Below are positions 23,957-36,659 of a stretch of DNA of 64,000 bases, piece after piece. A model generated the notes under the pieces. The model searched no databases and was not told the DNA's origin. It saw only the letters and a list, made by a program, of their open reading frames with translations. The stretch is taken from the NCBI GenBank assembly GCA_030067915.1, contig JASGCC010000081.1, forward strand, positions 682,001-746,000. The letters run 5' to 3'. Positions within the stretch are counted from its first letter, which is position 1; each line of letters starts with the position of its first letter. A program made the translations under genes and the position numbers. This DNA is from Hydractinia echinata (Eukaryota; Cnidaria; Hydrozoa; Anthoathecata; Hydractiniidae).

Positions 23957-24123
23957 CAGGTGTAAACAGAAATGCTGAAGAATATGAAGTTATGGGAACA
24001 ACAATATCTAATTATACAGATATAAATTTGCACGCAATAAAACCGAGCGTGTATACTGACCTGAAAACAATGACTGATGAATCTTAACAATATGCCGAAA
24101 TTGAGTTGAACGATGTGAAGTAA
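23957..24123 (+). pseudogene. Displaced second part of the gene B tail exon
   Basis: Aligned with the gene A tail from about 5779: AEEYEVMG, SNYTDI and SVYTDL are preserved. Then a small indel (GATGAATCTTAAC against GATGATTCTAAC) creates a stop just before the last tyrosine motif. Together with 9735-9780 it reconstitutes one ancestral exon, showing that the 14.2 kb between them is an insertion. Confidence 0.85.
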
Positions 24124-25107
24124 ACAATGCACGCTAAATTTTAAAAACAAAAAAACACATTTGATATGATTGTACAGTTGAAGATTTTTTTTGCAATATA
24201 GCTTACATGGACGTGGGAATACGTTTTTAATTCTTTCTTGATGTTGCTTAAGTGATAAAACATCTAAACGCAGAAATAACAACTTTAGCAGCTTGTGTGG
24301 ATTGGAACGTAATAATAATTAAAGCCGGTTTTTCCACTAAACCGATCAAAACCCCGCAAAGCAGAGCGAGGCATTGTCATGGTAATAACAGCCGTCCTCA
24401 ACTATACCTGCCGCTTTTTAATTTCCACTTGCAAAACAGTGTATTTGCAGCATTAACCTTTGTAGAATGTTTAAATGCTTTGAGAACTTTTGAACTTTGG
24501 AAAATAAAGAAGAAGAATAAAAGTATAAAACTAGACTTTAGGAGTGAACGCCAGAAAGAAATGTAGCTAGTAGTACAAAAAATGAGACTATATAATTATA
24601 AACTTTATTTTTCGACATTTCTGGATGTTACAGCAAAAAGCATGTAAAAAATTTCTGTCTTCTTTCTAGTAAACTTTTTATCTAGCTGACGTTTATTATC
24701 AAGTTGTGTTTAAAATGTTAGTTATAGTGTGAATATGTACTGTGTGAGTGCTTTTATATGTGTGAGCTTTGGTTCTTGAGATATTTAAGGTGAAAGTAGT
24801 ACTATGGTCGCCGCCATGACACTGTCGGTAAGAAATGTTTGTTCGGTAAATTACTTGTGTGACAATTCCGCGGGATGTATACAAATGCATTCTGAATGGA
24901 CGAAGCGAGGAAGTGCTAAACGGATAAACTGAGTCTCCCCTGTGATTGGCTTAAATTTTGAAATAAAAATCTTTCATAATAGCTTCGAAGTAGTTAGATC
25001 GCTCATTAGGGCGGCACCATGGAAACCAACCCCCTTTAACGCTCTCAACAGTTAAACCCGAGTTGGCAAATTTGTTATTTTACGTAAAAAAGATAGATAG
25101 TAATGCA
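24124..25107. other. 3' flank of gene B, duplicate of 5947-6909
   Basis: Nearly identical to the gene A flank, including a 104-codon open frame at 24252-24566. There is a small difference at about 24766 (an extra TTTGGTTCTTGAGATATTTAAG-like segment). It marks the right end of the tandem duplication. Confidence 0.6.
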
Positions 25108-28065
25108 CACGAAACGAAGAATCTCCTTGCAAGAAAGATAAAAAATTTGTCCACGACTTTGTGCAGGGACATATAATTTCATTATGAGGGAATCTCTCTT
25201 GGCACGTTACTAGGTGTAACCACGTGAGTTCATTACCTTGCCGTATCACTTTATGTTATCATAAGCACTTTCTTCTTGTAAGCAGCGGAGAAGTGGATAA
25301 ATTTTCTCAACGATAAGGATAAAAATAAAAATGGAAAACTTCGTCCATTACACTTGTAATCAAATCAGTTTGACAAAGCAGAAAGAACAAGAGGCGATAT
25401 TATGTTCAACACCTAATAAGAAAAAAGCATCATGTCAATTGCATATTGCCTTTGACAAATTTTGTAGTTAATTTTTCTACACCTCAAGGTTTTTTAAAAT
25501 TATCTGGATAATTTATCTATTAAGGGCCTGATACACTTGTATAATATCACTGAAATATACCTTATAATATCAATATAATTTCTTAAAATATGTTTAAAAT
25601 AGAGTTATAATTTCTTATAATTTCTTATAATATAGCTATAATATGTATAATTTCAACACCTGGCATGTGCGTCATAACCTCATAATTTGCTGCATGGCTA
25701 TAATATTTCAATAAAATCAAACGAGTTTGATTTTAATAATATTGTTGGTGATCTGGTTTCGAATGCCTTTTGTTTCTGTGACAATAGATCTATTATCTGC
25801 TAGCGTTGTTGTGGCAACGATGTTATGAAATTAAATGAGATTATAACGATATTATAACAAATTATAAGTATATTGTAGAAAAATTATAACTGTATTATAG
25901 AATATATTTAATGATATTATACTCGGGTGAGTTAAGGAATGACTCCGAATTTTCCGTTTTTTGTTCGTGTATCCCCCGTTTTCAAAATATGACGGATTTT
26001 GATGGTGAATGTGTCGGCTTGGCGGCCATATTGGTTGGTGATGTATCAAAAATGGGCACAGACTATTTTATCAACAAACTGCACTTTTTTGGTCCAAGAA
26101 GAAATTATTTATGATATATGTAAGTATTATATGACTACCCAAAGGGTTAAGTAATATAAAAAACTCTCCCATTTCCTTGTTTTCGTTTATTTTTTCATTG
26201 CAACAGCCAAAATGTAATAACTTGTGTGGCTAGCTAGCTAGCTTCTTTTTTCAAAAAAGCAGTATATATATAGCTTACAGCTAGCTTATAGCTAAAAGAG
26301 ATACTTTAGCCAACTCTAGTCTAGTCTCGTATTGCTAGAGAATGTAAAGGATCGGGGTATCTACTAAAGACTAAACACTAAGTGACTTAGCTATATTTTT
26401 TTGTACTTTACAGTATGCAATATATACTCTTCATCTGTTAAAAATATTTTGGTGCTGTGCTAGAGATTTCGGACTATAAACATTAAATACCCACTATTCA
26501 TTAATTCTGAGTGGTCTGCTCTTAGCAAGAAATTTTTCACATATGAATTTGAAACACTTTTCTGATGAGAATTAATTTTTTTACAGCTATGACAAATTGT
26601 ATATATATAACTTGTATATATATAATTATTTAGGATAATGCCTACCTGGAAGCTTCACGTATGCTCGTCGTATTCTTGGCTTAACTGAAATGTTGATGTT
26701 GTATTTAAACAGCTCAACCCCTTCAGATTGGAAAAATTCTTTTACAACCATGTTGCCATATGGCTGTGATATTCGAAATGTTCTGGCTAACTCTGAGCTG
26801 TATAAAAGTGGCAATAAAGTTTTACTTGTAGTAACAAAAGCAGAACACATTGGGTTGGTGGACAAATGTGACAGTTGACAAATAATTTACATGCTGAAGT
26901 AGTCCAATATGATCAAATTGGATTTTTGAAGGAATGGACTATGTTGTTTTTGTTGTGATGGCTGTGATGTATCTTTGATAAAACGTATAATATATATTAT
27001 CATATACTTTGAGTTTTTCTCGCAACTTGATTGGCTAATCTGCACGAAATATATGCTGTATTTTGTTTTTCAACCGAGAAACGAGTGCAATTTTTACTTA
27101 TACAGAGTGCAAAAAGCTTATATTCTTCCTTTGATTGGCTGATTTAGCGTGCAAAAAGCTTATATTTTTTCCTTGATTGATTGAAAATTCGTAGGAAAAG
27201 CTTGTTATGTTCTTAAAAACGAAAACTTGTCGGTGAATTTATTTCCACAAATATACATTATTTTATGATTCGAAAATTTTTTTTTGTTTCAACAGTCATT
27301 AAATAGTCATTAATCATAGAGCACGCGCTCTCCACCGGGTATGCAAAACAATTGAATTATATCAGTCAACTCGAAAGAATAATATAATAGCACGACGATG
27401 GAGTTATGTGTTATTTGGCTTCACAATGATAATTTATTCTTTTAAAAATTCATAGTTTTTATTTCCATTCAAATTCTTTCAAGCGTGACATGAACATAAT
27501 TTGTTATAATGATCTAAATCGCACGTTACTTCATAAATTCAAATAATTTATAAGTTCATAAATATAAATGAAGTAAATTACCTTGCAGTGATTTTATTGG
27601 CCCCCATAACAATGCTTGTTAATATCGTGAACATAATTAAGCAGTGTGCAACCGACTATGTGAAATTAACATGATATAAGACCGAGTATATGATAAACAA
27701 GTTATCGCACATGCTCTCGAAAAATATCGGCTGATATTTTTTTCGTTTTTTATGTTCTCGTATATTTCACTCGCCTAAAGGCTCGTGAAATATGTAACAA
27801 GAACATAAAAACACTCAAAAAATATTGCCGATATTTTACTCGGCACTGTGCGATAACTAGTACTTAATTAAGCAGAAAATGTTTTGGAAGTTCAATTCAA
27901 TATTTATTTATTTATTTTTTAAATCTTTTTGTGATATGTGTGATATGATTGTCAATTTGTAAACCGTGGTCGTACTAATTTTGTTGTCTGTAAATTGTGA
28001 TTTGCTAGGATGCATTTACAGTAAAATCCGATATTACGATACACTCATATTGCTATTGCACAAAA
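25108..28065. other. Inter-array AT-rich region
   Basis: No supported gene. Between 25528 and 25926 TATAATAT-type motifs point inward from both sides (GTATAATATCA near 25546, TGATATTATAC near 25912), resembling a MITE. At 26626-26865 a minus-strand frame of 79 codons ending in KPRIRRAYVKLPGR looks like a decayed coding fragment of unknown origin. Confidence 0.4.
27699..27860. mobile_element. Hairpin MITE
   Basis: The left half AGTTATCGCACATGC...CGAAAAATATCGGC...ATGTTCTCGTATATTTCAC is mirrored by GTGAAATATGTAACAAGAACAT...GCCGATATT...GTGCGATAACT. The whole unit folds into one long imperfect hairpin. Relatives lie at 41812 and 48417. Confidence 0.65.
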
Positions 28066-29876
28066 ATTACCTTATTCATACTAATGTTAGGCGTACTAAT
28101 TTTTGCACATTCCCAGCCGGCACAAAGGCGTCTTAAAAACGTCTAAAAGACGCATGCCACGACGTCTAAAAAACGTCTAAATCTGATCTATTTTGTCCGC
28201 TTTTAAGACGTCTTTCGCAAGACGTCTGTTAGACGTCGATTGAAAGACGTTTGGAAGACATCTTGATTAAACGTTTTCAAAACGTCTTGTAATAGACGTA
28301 CTTAAGACGTCTGAAAAGCGGACAAAATAGACTAGATTTATACGTTTAGTAGACGTCTTTGTTAAACCGTTTTAAAGACGTCTTGCAGTGAACGTCTTTT
28401 AGACGTTAAAACATAACCAGTTGCTAACTTGTTTTTAAGCATGTTGTAGACAAATACGAATACTAAGTTACAATAAATATACATTCATTTTACAATTTAC
28501 AATAAAAACTATATATATTCTTTATATAAAAAATAACCATATTTTTTTTTAAAAAAAATGCCAAAATTTAAAAAATTTAAGAAAACTGTAGGCTTCAAAA
28601 TGGTTTGTATTCAGGATGATAAAGAAATGAAGAACCGGGTTGTACAATATAATTTTTAAGAACCTTTTTATAACAAACTGTTAACATGTCACAAGTAACA
28701 TGGTTGTGTAGGAAAAAAACATTAGCTAAGTCAAGAGTGGAGTCAAAGAATAATCGCAATAAATAACCAAGGTATAAACATTACTTAAACTTGAACTTTA
28801 ATCTGTGTTTACGATTTACATTCATTTTATTCTTGCCCATTCATTGACATCACATTAACTTCTCAAACACATATTCTTCGTTTAGTTTGCGTTTCAGTAT
28901 TTCTCGATATTTCGCTCTGTATCTGTAAAACAATAAACAATTCTTCTAATATTCAACGAGCATAGAATATTATGCACAACATAAAATCTCAATCAAAAAT
29001 CTAAAAACGAAAAATATAACTGTCCGAATCTGAAGAGATTTATTTTAAAACTCCAAAAATATCACGATAAAAATTGTATACAAACCTACCGAAACTGTAC
29101 AGTCGATTCCTTTAAAGCCTTGTTGTTGTCGCTTGAATCACAAAAACATTGAAAATGTGTATTAGGGGGTCAAAAAATAAAGTTAATAAAGTATTCTTAG
29201 ACAAGCTTTGAACTTATATTTTACAAAAATAAATTTAAACTAAAGAATATAAGGTTTATATTCAGTGCAGTGTTTTTTGTTTAATTTTATTTCAAAATTG
29301 AATAAAAAAAAAAGATATCTCTAGGTTAAACCTCCGTCCAATTTTTAAGCACAGCATATCGAACAAAAAATTCTTGTTCGAAATTGATCTAAAAGACGTC
29401 TTACAAAAGACATCTATTGCTATACCTCTTTTAGACGTCTAATAAACGTCTTTTTAAATACCTTTTTAATTCCGTCTTTTATAAAGCCAAGAAAAGACGT
29501 CTTTGAGACGTCGTAACTAAACGCGATATAACTAGACGTCTAAAAGAGGTTTGAAAGACGCCTAACAGCAACGTGTCTTTCAAAGACGTAAAATAGACTT
29601 AATTTAAACGTCTTATAGACGTCTTGTGCCGGCTGGGTTCATGCAAAAGAGTTCGTTATTGTGCAAAATTTAGTACAGAAATTACGCGCAAAACGTTTTG
29701 TACGAAAAATAATACACGCAAAAATATACTTTTTTTCAAGAAACAAAACTAATTGTGAAAATCCGTTTTAAACATTTGTTTTAAATCCTGAATTTTACTA
29801 ATTTGTTACTTGTAGGGGGGGGATTTGAACTTGTGCGCAATTAATACGCGCAAAAAATTACTACGAATAAGGTAAT
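28066..29876. mobile_element. Outer inverted-repeat element hosting a nested element
   Basis: ATTACCTTATTCATACTAAT (28066) matches the complement of the ATTAGTACG-like end at about 29834-29876 over roughly 40 bases with mismatches. A second transposon (28112-29637) sits between the arms. The target duplication is not clear. Confidence 0.5.
28112..29637. mobile_element. DNA transposon with AGACGTCT-packed ends
   Basis: TIRs begin CCCAGCCGGCACAA (28112) and end TTGTGCCGGCTGGG (29637). About 320 bp at the left and 260 bp at the right are dense with AGACGT, ACGTCT and palindromic AGACGTCT words. The centre is AT-rich without a transposase frame. It is non-autonomous; the superfamily is not assigned. 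Confidence 0.75.
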
Positions 29877-32800
29877 ATGTGCTAAATATTTTATTTCATT
29901 GCCTGATTCTAAAAAACTATGAATTTTAACGTTCAAAGTTTTCGCTTCTTAAAAATGACCACTAACTTGTACGAGTTACCTTTTTTTCTTTTGTTTCAAG
30001 AAAAAGACATGTTCTTTGTTTATCATAAGCTGACCTAGATTGCCTGGTTCCATATAGTGTTTCCACGTCGTGTTTTTCTTCTGTCCATATTGATTCAATA
30101 TGTTTTTTAAAGTTTCAATGAATTTTTCTCAGTTTTCAAGTTTTTTCGTTTTTCTACTTTTGATCGTCTTGGAGTGAGATTTATGTCAGGAAATTTCCGT
30201 ATAGCATCTTTGAATTTAATTGCAGGATATTTATTACATTTTTTGTCAACATTTCCCCATAACTAACCAGCAACAGTTTTCATAGTTGGAGTGACAGGTT
30301 GTTTTTTCGTATTTGAATGGCTGGAACAAGTCGGTTTTGAGGTCCACGACATTTTCTCGTTTTTATCTGATTTTGAAATTAACTCAGATGATGATTGAAT
30401 AGTGAAGTCACATGCTGTTAAAATCATTTTTTCTTGTGTTACAGACTTTAAGGGATTTATGGTTAAATTTTACGATCGGAGTTGTGCATAACTGAAAATC
30501 TGTTGCTGGATTTTGATTTATCGGAATCTTGAGGAATCGTTGTTCTATAGCTTAATTCAGAGAAAAATCTTAAAATTTTGTCCATGTGTCTTCCCATATG
30601 TCAGTTTTTTTTAGTGTTTTTTCTGCCGATGTCAATTTTGTGTATATTTTGGGTTTTTTAGGTCGGTTTAAATCGGCTATTGGATTTTCAATGTTTAAAG
30701 AAAATATTTTGCTGCACTCAAAATTTCAGACTGTGTTTTGCCTGTTCTTCTGTACCCAAAGATAACCAGTTTTCAGGTTAAAAATTGTCCATATAATATG
30801 TTTTTGTATAACCTTGCCACCTAATCAGGTTTTTACTTTTAAGATAAATATATTGCTCAAATTTGCAAACCATGTCTGGAATTCCTGAAAATGTAAGTTT
30901 GCTTAAAGTGGTGTTTCTTAAGTCAAATCAGTATACAAGTTCTTATAAACCCACATTGAAATAGTGTAGACATATCCGAAAGTTTCTACGAACCAAAAAA
31001 TATATTTTTTTAAAAATTGAAACCAGAATAACAACCATATCGCTTTTTGTTTACACTTTCCCGCTTTACTGCGCCATTATGATAATACGGGAAGTTTACC
31101 GGCACCGATAATTTTCTACGAACTCGTCCCGCGGAAACGCTAACTATCGCTGATATTTTTTAAAATGTCGGATATTTTGGGGAAATGTCGGAAAAGCTTG
31201 TCCTCACTATGACGACGAGTGCTAACGACGGGGACAAACTTGATTCGGACGTGAAATACCCCACATAGTACGGAAAAAGTTATAATAAGTTGGGAAATCT
31301 CTCGACGCCGGCAAAAATTCTATGAAACGAAATCTTGAAAAACGGCAAACACGGCATTATTTGCCGTCAGTGTCGGATTAAAACTTATTATAACGCTTGA
31401 TTGCCCTCATAGTGTGCGACAAAAATCCGACGGAATTCAACTGCGTAGGGTCAGTCCTTAACTCGGCCGAGTACAAGTGTATCCTGGCTTTTATAGAAAA
31501 TTTTGTTATCATGTTTTGCAGCAAATGAAATATACGTTTAAGTTGGGAGAATCCAACCAATCAATGAAACGTGACGTTAATTGGATGATCTTATTCTTCA
31601 TTAGGTAATTTTATTTTTAAATTGAAAGTACGTATTGAAAGTGAAAAACCGAAGCACACATTTATTATCACTGAGGTCATTTGAGGTCAAAGTCTAACCT
31701 TAAAAATTACGAAATTAAGCATTCGACCTCTTCCGAATTTTTTAATTCCACTATAAAGAGAAGAGCAACTAAAATGATTGCATTATTTTTTAAAGAGGGC
31801 ATCTCTTATTCTTCCTGACTATGTCATTATATAAACTGTTGCCTACTTTATATACATCCCCAGACATGATATATTAACAAACGGTCATTTTTGGCTATTT
31901 CTCGAAGTGAGAAACAGCATCACCTTGTCAAAACACCGAAATTGGCTACCATTGTAAGTTCCAACATTTTCAGCGATGATCTCCGCAGTATTGAGTAATC
32001 CAAGCGACGGTTCACTAAGGTCCGAAAAATCGAAAGATGTTAGCAAAATTAGTACGATGTAAGAATTTGAATCTGAGCAAAACACTAAGATCCCAGGACC
32101 TAAGTCTGTGTGCAACCGATGAAAACTCAGACAAGGCCGTTGTGCGTATGTCTTTTATAAAAGCAGTGATTATATTTGCTTGAGAGAAACAATTAGCTTT
32201 CTTTTGTCTATAATCAACCCAAAATTGTAGAGCACGTAAATTGAGATTGTGTGGGCTTGTTGTCTTTATTCAAAAAAAATATTACAGGAAAGGTTATTAT
32301 AGTATGCTTTCTAAATAAAAACGCAAAAAAAATTTCGATAAGGCTTGGTACAATTCGTGCAACTATTAAGCATGATGCCAGCATGGGTTGAAAAATAACG
32401 CCTTTCAGTAAAGCCGTCATATCAACAAAATTATAAATAATTGATTCGATGTCATAGAAAGAAAAACTAGGAAACCAGTGATTTCCAATAATTCCATATT
32501 AAAAACATTCTCAGCTAGAAAAGCTTATTTCTAACTCCTGGTCCAATATTTAAAAAATTTGACTTTAAATAATATGAAATATTTAGATGAGAAACGATAA
32601 AAAGGACTATCATGTTATGCTTTGTTTACGTACCAATATTTGCAAAAAAAAGTTGATGCAGCTCTTTCATATTTGGTCAAAAACAGTAGCTATGTAGATG
32701 ACAAAAAGGTCAAGATTTGAGTGACACCATGCATGGTTTGTATGCTTTGTTACCTACGACAAATGTTGCCAACAACGGCTATTTTATTCATATTAAATAT

Positions 32801-33992
32801 CAAACGTAATTTTTGAGCTTTTGTATTCCCTTTTGATTCCCTTTTGAAGGCGTCATATATAGTCGACTCTGTGTGTCGGAGCTGTGTAATACGTTATTCA
32901 AATCGTTGATGTTATGTAAAATTTAGATTTTACTATTTTCAGAGTTATTTAAAATTAGTGGTAAACATTTAATTATTATGATAAAGCAAAAACATTTAAT
33001 TATCAAAATAATAGAGACGCTTCGCGAATTTCATCTTTGAAACTTATAATTGTTTTTCTTATCTTTCTCATCTATACCATGCGTGTAAATTCTTAACTCA
33101 TTTAAGCTTCAGGGAGTCCTGTTTTTGATCCATTATTGTTATGTCAAACTCTTCTTCATTTTTAGTTTCTCTCGGCCTCACTTTCAAACAAAGTGAGGCT
33201 TGTGAATATAACCTAATTAAATATAGCGCTGGAGTAGGTTATTTATTTGTAGCATGATTTTGAAATTTTACACTTTGTATTAAATTTAAAAAATATAGCC
33301 CATCTTAATCAAAGTTATTGGTCCAGACTACAATCATGGTCAAAATTAATGAAACGCAAAGGCAGTTATTTCATTATCAAGCATGGTCAAAAGAGTTGAA
33401 TGGTAAAAGTACGTATTTTTAAGTATACATTGGCCAGATGTTTTGGATTTGCTAGTGGCATTCTCTAGCGCCCTCACAAAGCCGACAAACATGGTCAAAG
33501 CCCACAAATTTCCCAAAATGAAGAAAAAATGTTCGCGCTGACGTGAAGATCATATATCATAAGTTCGCTATGAACAGAACATTTACATGTGAACTTTTAC
33601 AAGTTCTAAATGCACGACTCTTATATAGGAACATTCTATGTAACTGGGCATAACTGAAATTCGCCGCCTTGTTTCATTATATTTTGCCCTTGATTGCAGG
33701 CCATCTTTTTGCGCAAACAATAACTTCAATGGAAATTCGTAACATTGTAAAAAGTAAAAGGTTTCTCTTTTTCAAATACGCACAGCCAGAATATTATTGT
33801 GGCTATATGTTTACTCTCTCGCAAACGTTGAGCTGTGTGACATAATTTTAGTGCTGGTTCCTTTAGTGTGATAACAGAGCTGGTAATAAAACACAACATA
33901 TATTATTTTACAATTACAAAGAAGTTATAATACATAACACATAGTGCATAAATTATTATTCATAAAGACTAATTCTAATTTGAAAAGTTAGC
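29877..33992. other. Gene-poor region between the two arrays
   Basis: No intact gene. On the minus strand at about 30110-30440 a broken frame reads KYPAIKFKDAIRKFPD and similar, suggesting a decayed coding exon of unknown type. Frames at 31378, 31885 and 32214 are short and lack motifs. Confidence 0.35.
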
Positions 33993-34617
33993 CTACATGA
34001 CTTTATTTTCACTGTTTATTTCTTTTACTGCATCCTTTGTTAAATTATCAGTTATTAAGTCAGCGTATTTGCCATGTATTTTTACTTCTAACGTAGGATC
34101 TGCGTATTGTGATGGCATTAAACCAACCTTTTCCTTTCTATCAGTTTTAACCAATGCCGTATATATAACAGGTTTTATTTTCTTTATCTTAAGATCTGTG
34201 TTATTTGATGCCTCTAAGCCAGCAACTTCATAGGCGTCTGTAGTTCTTGTTTCCTGCACTTGTTTGTTATGCTTCAGACGAGAGAAAGCATATCCTTGAT
34301 AATAATAAAAATTTAAGGGATTAGCTTTGGAAATAATAAATATACTGTGCACTAATGCTAAAATAACTAACAATTTATTCTTGTTAGAAATTGTTTTATT
34401 TATGTTAGATTCGTGTAGAGTGGTTAGCAGGAAAAGTCTTATAATTTAAATAGCTAAAGATAAAGAAGTGATTCATAAAAAAAGTAAAAAATCAGGATAG
34501 CATGTTACTTATGCAACTAATGCGTCAAACATTTGCACTCTCCGGACCCCAGGCTTTCTTTTTTCAGAATAACAAGAAGGACAGAAATATAAAAAAGGCT
34601 AAAAATGCTATACTGAC

Positions 34618-34719
34618 CTTTATATTTCATAATTGCGAAAATGAAGATATTTAAAATCAATGCAGCAGCTAAAGTAGCAGCAGCTGTAATTATTATGGTG
34701 TACATGTCATTACATCTTT
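34618..34719 (-). CDS. Gene C TM exon
   Basis: A 102-bp phase-1 exon coding for an Ala/Ile/Leu-rich helix (YTIIITAAATLAAALILNIF) ending in the basic KYKG stop-transfer. It has the same length as the TM exons of genes D and E. Confidence 0.7.
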
Positions 34720-35117
34720 CTAAACGCAATAACATGACAAGACCAAACATAAGCTAAAATAGCAAAAACTAAACACAGTAAATATTTCGTAATATTTGAA
34801 ATTTACCTTGTTTTAAAGCAAGATATTTTGGAATCGTCATTTTTATCTTATCTCCAATAATTCCTTTATATGAGCTCCAAATACTAACATTACGTGCTTT
34901 TGTTAAATTGCAAATTCTAAAATGTGTGTTGAAAGTATTGTAAATATTTTCTCCATCGTCTACTTGCAAATGGTAGGTGATAAGACATTTTTCAGTATCT
35001 TTACCATGCCAGACAATTTGATAACAATTAGCATTTACCATAAGCGATGAAATTATTGATACTGGCCGAGGTTTGACTAAAAATTAAATAAGTCGGTGTT
35101 AATTTTTAGACCCTTTA

Positions 35118-35330
35118 ATGAATTTTATGACTTCTCTTAGCATCTTCCGTCTCATTAGTCACTTTAAAGGTGATATGTCTTCCATAGTATTTACGATTAA
35201 TTGGTCATGTTTCAGAAACTTAGCTGTATTGTTTTTTTTTATTATTGATCAAGGTGGAATTGAACGAACTTTCGAGAAAGCATCTACTATTAATGTTAGT
35301 GTGGGATTTCCACATAAATAATACGTAAAT
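35118..35330 (-). pseudogene. Decayed D2 exon of gene C
   Basis: Alignable with gene D D2 in segments (SFNST-like, KYxGR, TFKVTNE), but the segment with the core Trp is deleted and stops appear near the CGNPKP site. No single frame spans it. Confidence 0.75.
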
Positions 35331-36585
35331 TTCAAAACGTTACATTCTATGACTGTAAATGCAATAATAAAAATTTAATTGTGTTCTATAATTTATGTCA
35401 CTAATGTTTTTTATTTAGTTGTATGTATTGCCCAGTGGCCTTGTTTTTTGCTTTTTGTTTCACGTGTCTTTTGTTTTGGCCCTCTTGTCCTACAAATACC
35501 ATTCTAATCTAAGGGTGGGTGGAAGGGTCAATTCTATCGACTTGTGATGAGTCGTAAGACGATACACCCATAAAGAGCCTAGGACACGTGATAAAAGTGC
35601 GCAAAAGAAACAAAAATAAATTCATTTACTTTGAACTTTACTTTGAACGTATTACTTATACATCCTTACACAGCGAGTTAAAGATAATATGATTATAAGT
35701 GTTTAGTGCGTATTTTATTTCATTATTATTTCATAAATATTAAGTCAGATATTCAAAATGTTCTACATAAGATACTTATAGAGTGGATTGTTTCAGATAC
35801 AGACTTTGGGGAAATTGCAGCTAGCTAGCGCATCTTGTTAACTCGGTACACACCCTCTCAAAGTAAAGGTTTTGCAGCCGCTGGCTGGAGAGTACATAAA
35901 GAGCAAGGCCTTGTTTCCATTTTGTCCGGAATTGTAGGTGGCGTCTCAATAAGTTAATGACTAATGGCTATTATCAGAATAATACATAATTTGAATATTT
36001 TAAAGTAAATTTGCTAAATTTATATGCTAAACGATAGATCTTTGATAATTGCAATTTTGTTAAAAAATGCTGACGTCAGCAAAAATATTACTGTCTTCGT
36101 TTAAGGCATAAATTGCAATTTTCATGTGACAGACATAATTCGTACCAATTTTTAGGACTTATACCCAACAAAAGGGATGTTATTGGAGTAAGGCATGTTT
36201 GCTTCCTATACCTAAGAATAAATAGTGTTAAGTAAATAAGTATATAGTACCTATGACGTTGATTATTGTAGTCGTATCTTTTCTGTCGAAACCACTAAAT
36301 TTTGCATCCAAACGAAAAGACGTCGTTTCGTTGTAGCGAATATCTTTTAGCGTAGCAGTGAATACGCTTATAGAAAACAAAAAGCCTATTTCCAAATGGA
36401 TTTCTTGTTCTAAGTAGTCGAAACCACCTACCGCTGATGTAACCAGATATACTCAATATACTACTATTTCGCATTTTCAATTCCATATAATTTCCGTTTA
36501 TTCCATTTATGTTGTCTTCTGTTACCCTCCATTGCATTTTTACGGTTGATCCAACACTTGCGGTCAACTTTGGAGTAATAGCCGT

Positions 36586-36659
36586 ATTAATATATTCTTT
36601 ACGTTTAGTATGTAATACACACGTGTGTATTACATACTAAACGTAAAGAATATATTAAT
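36586..36659. repeat. 74-bp perfect palindrome
   Basis: Two 37-base arms meet at ACAC/GTGT (36622/36623) with no spacer and no mismatch. The right arm holds what aligns with the D1 splice acceptor and exon start of gene D (TTTAG/TATG on the minus strand), so the palindrome looks like an inverted duplication of the exon border. Confidence 0.9.

Noticed and set aside
9781..23965. Clean 9-bp target-site duplication (CCGATGTAA / CAGGTGTAA)
   Set aside because: Two of nine bases differ and the repeat overlaps the inverted ends, so it is reported only as a possibility.
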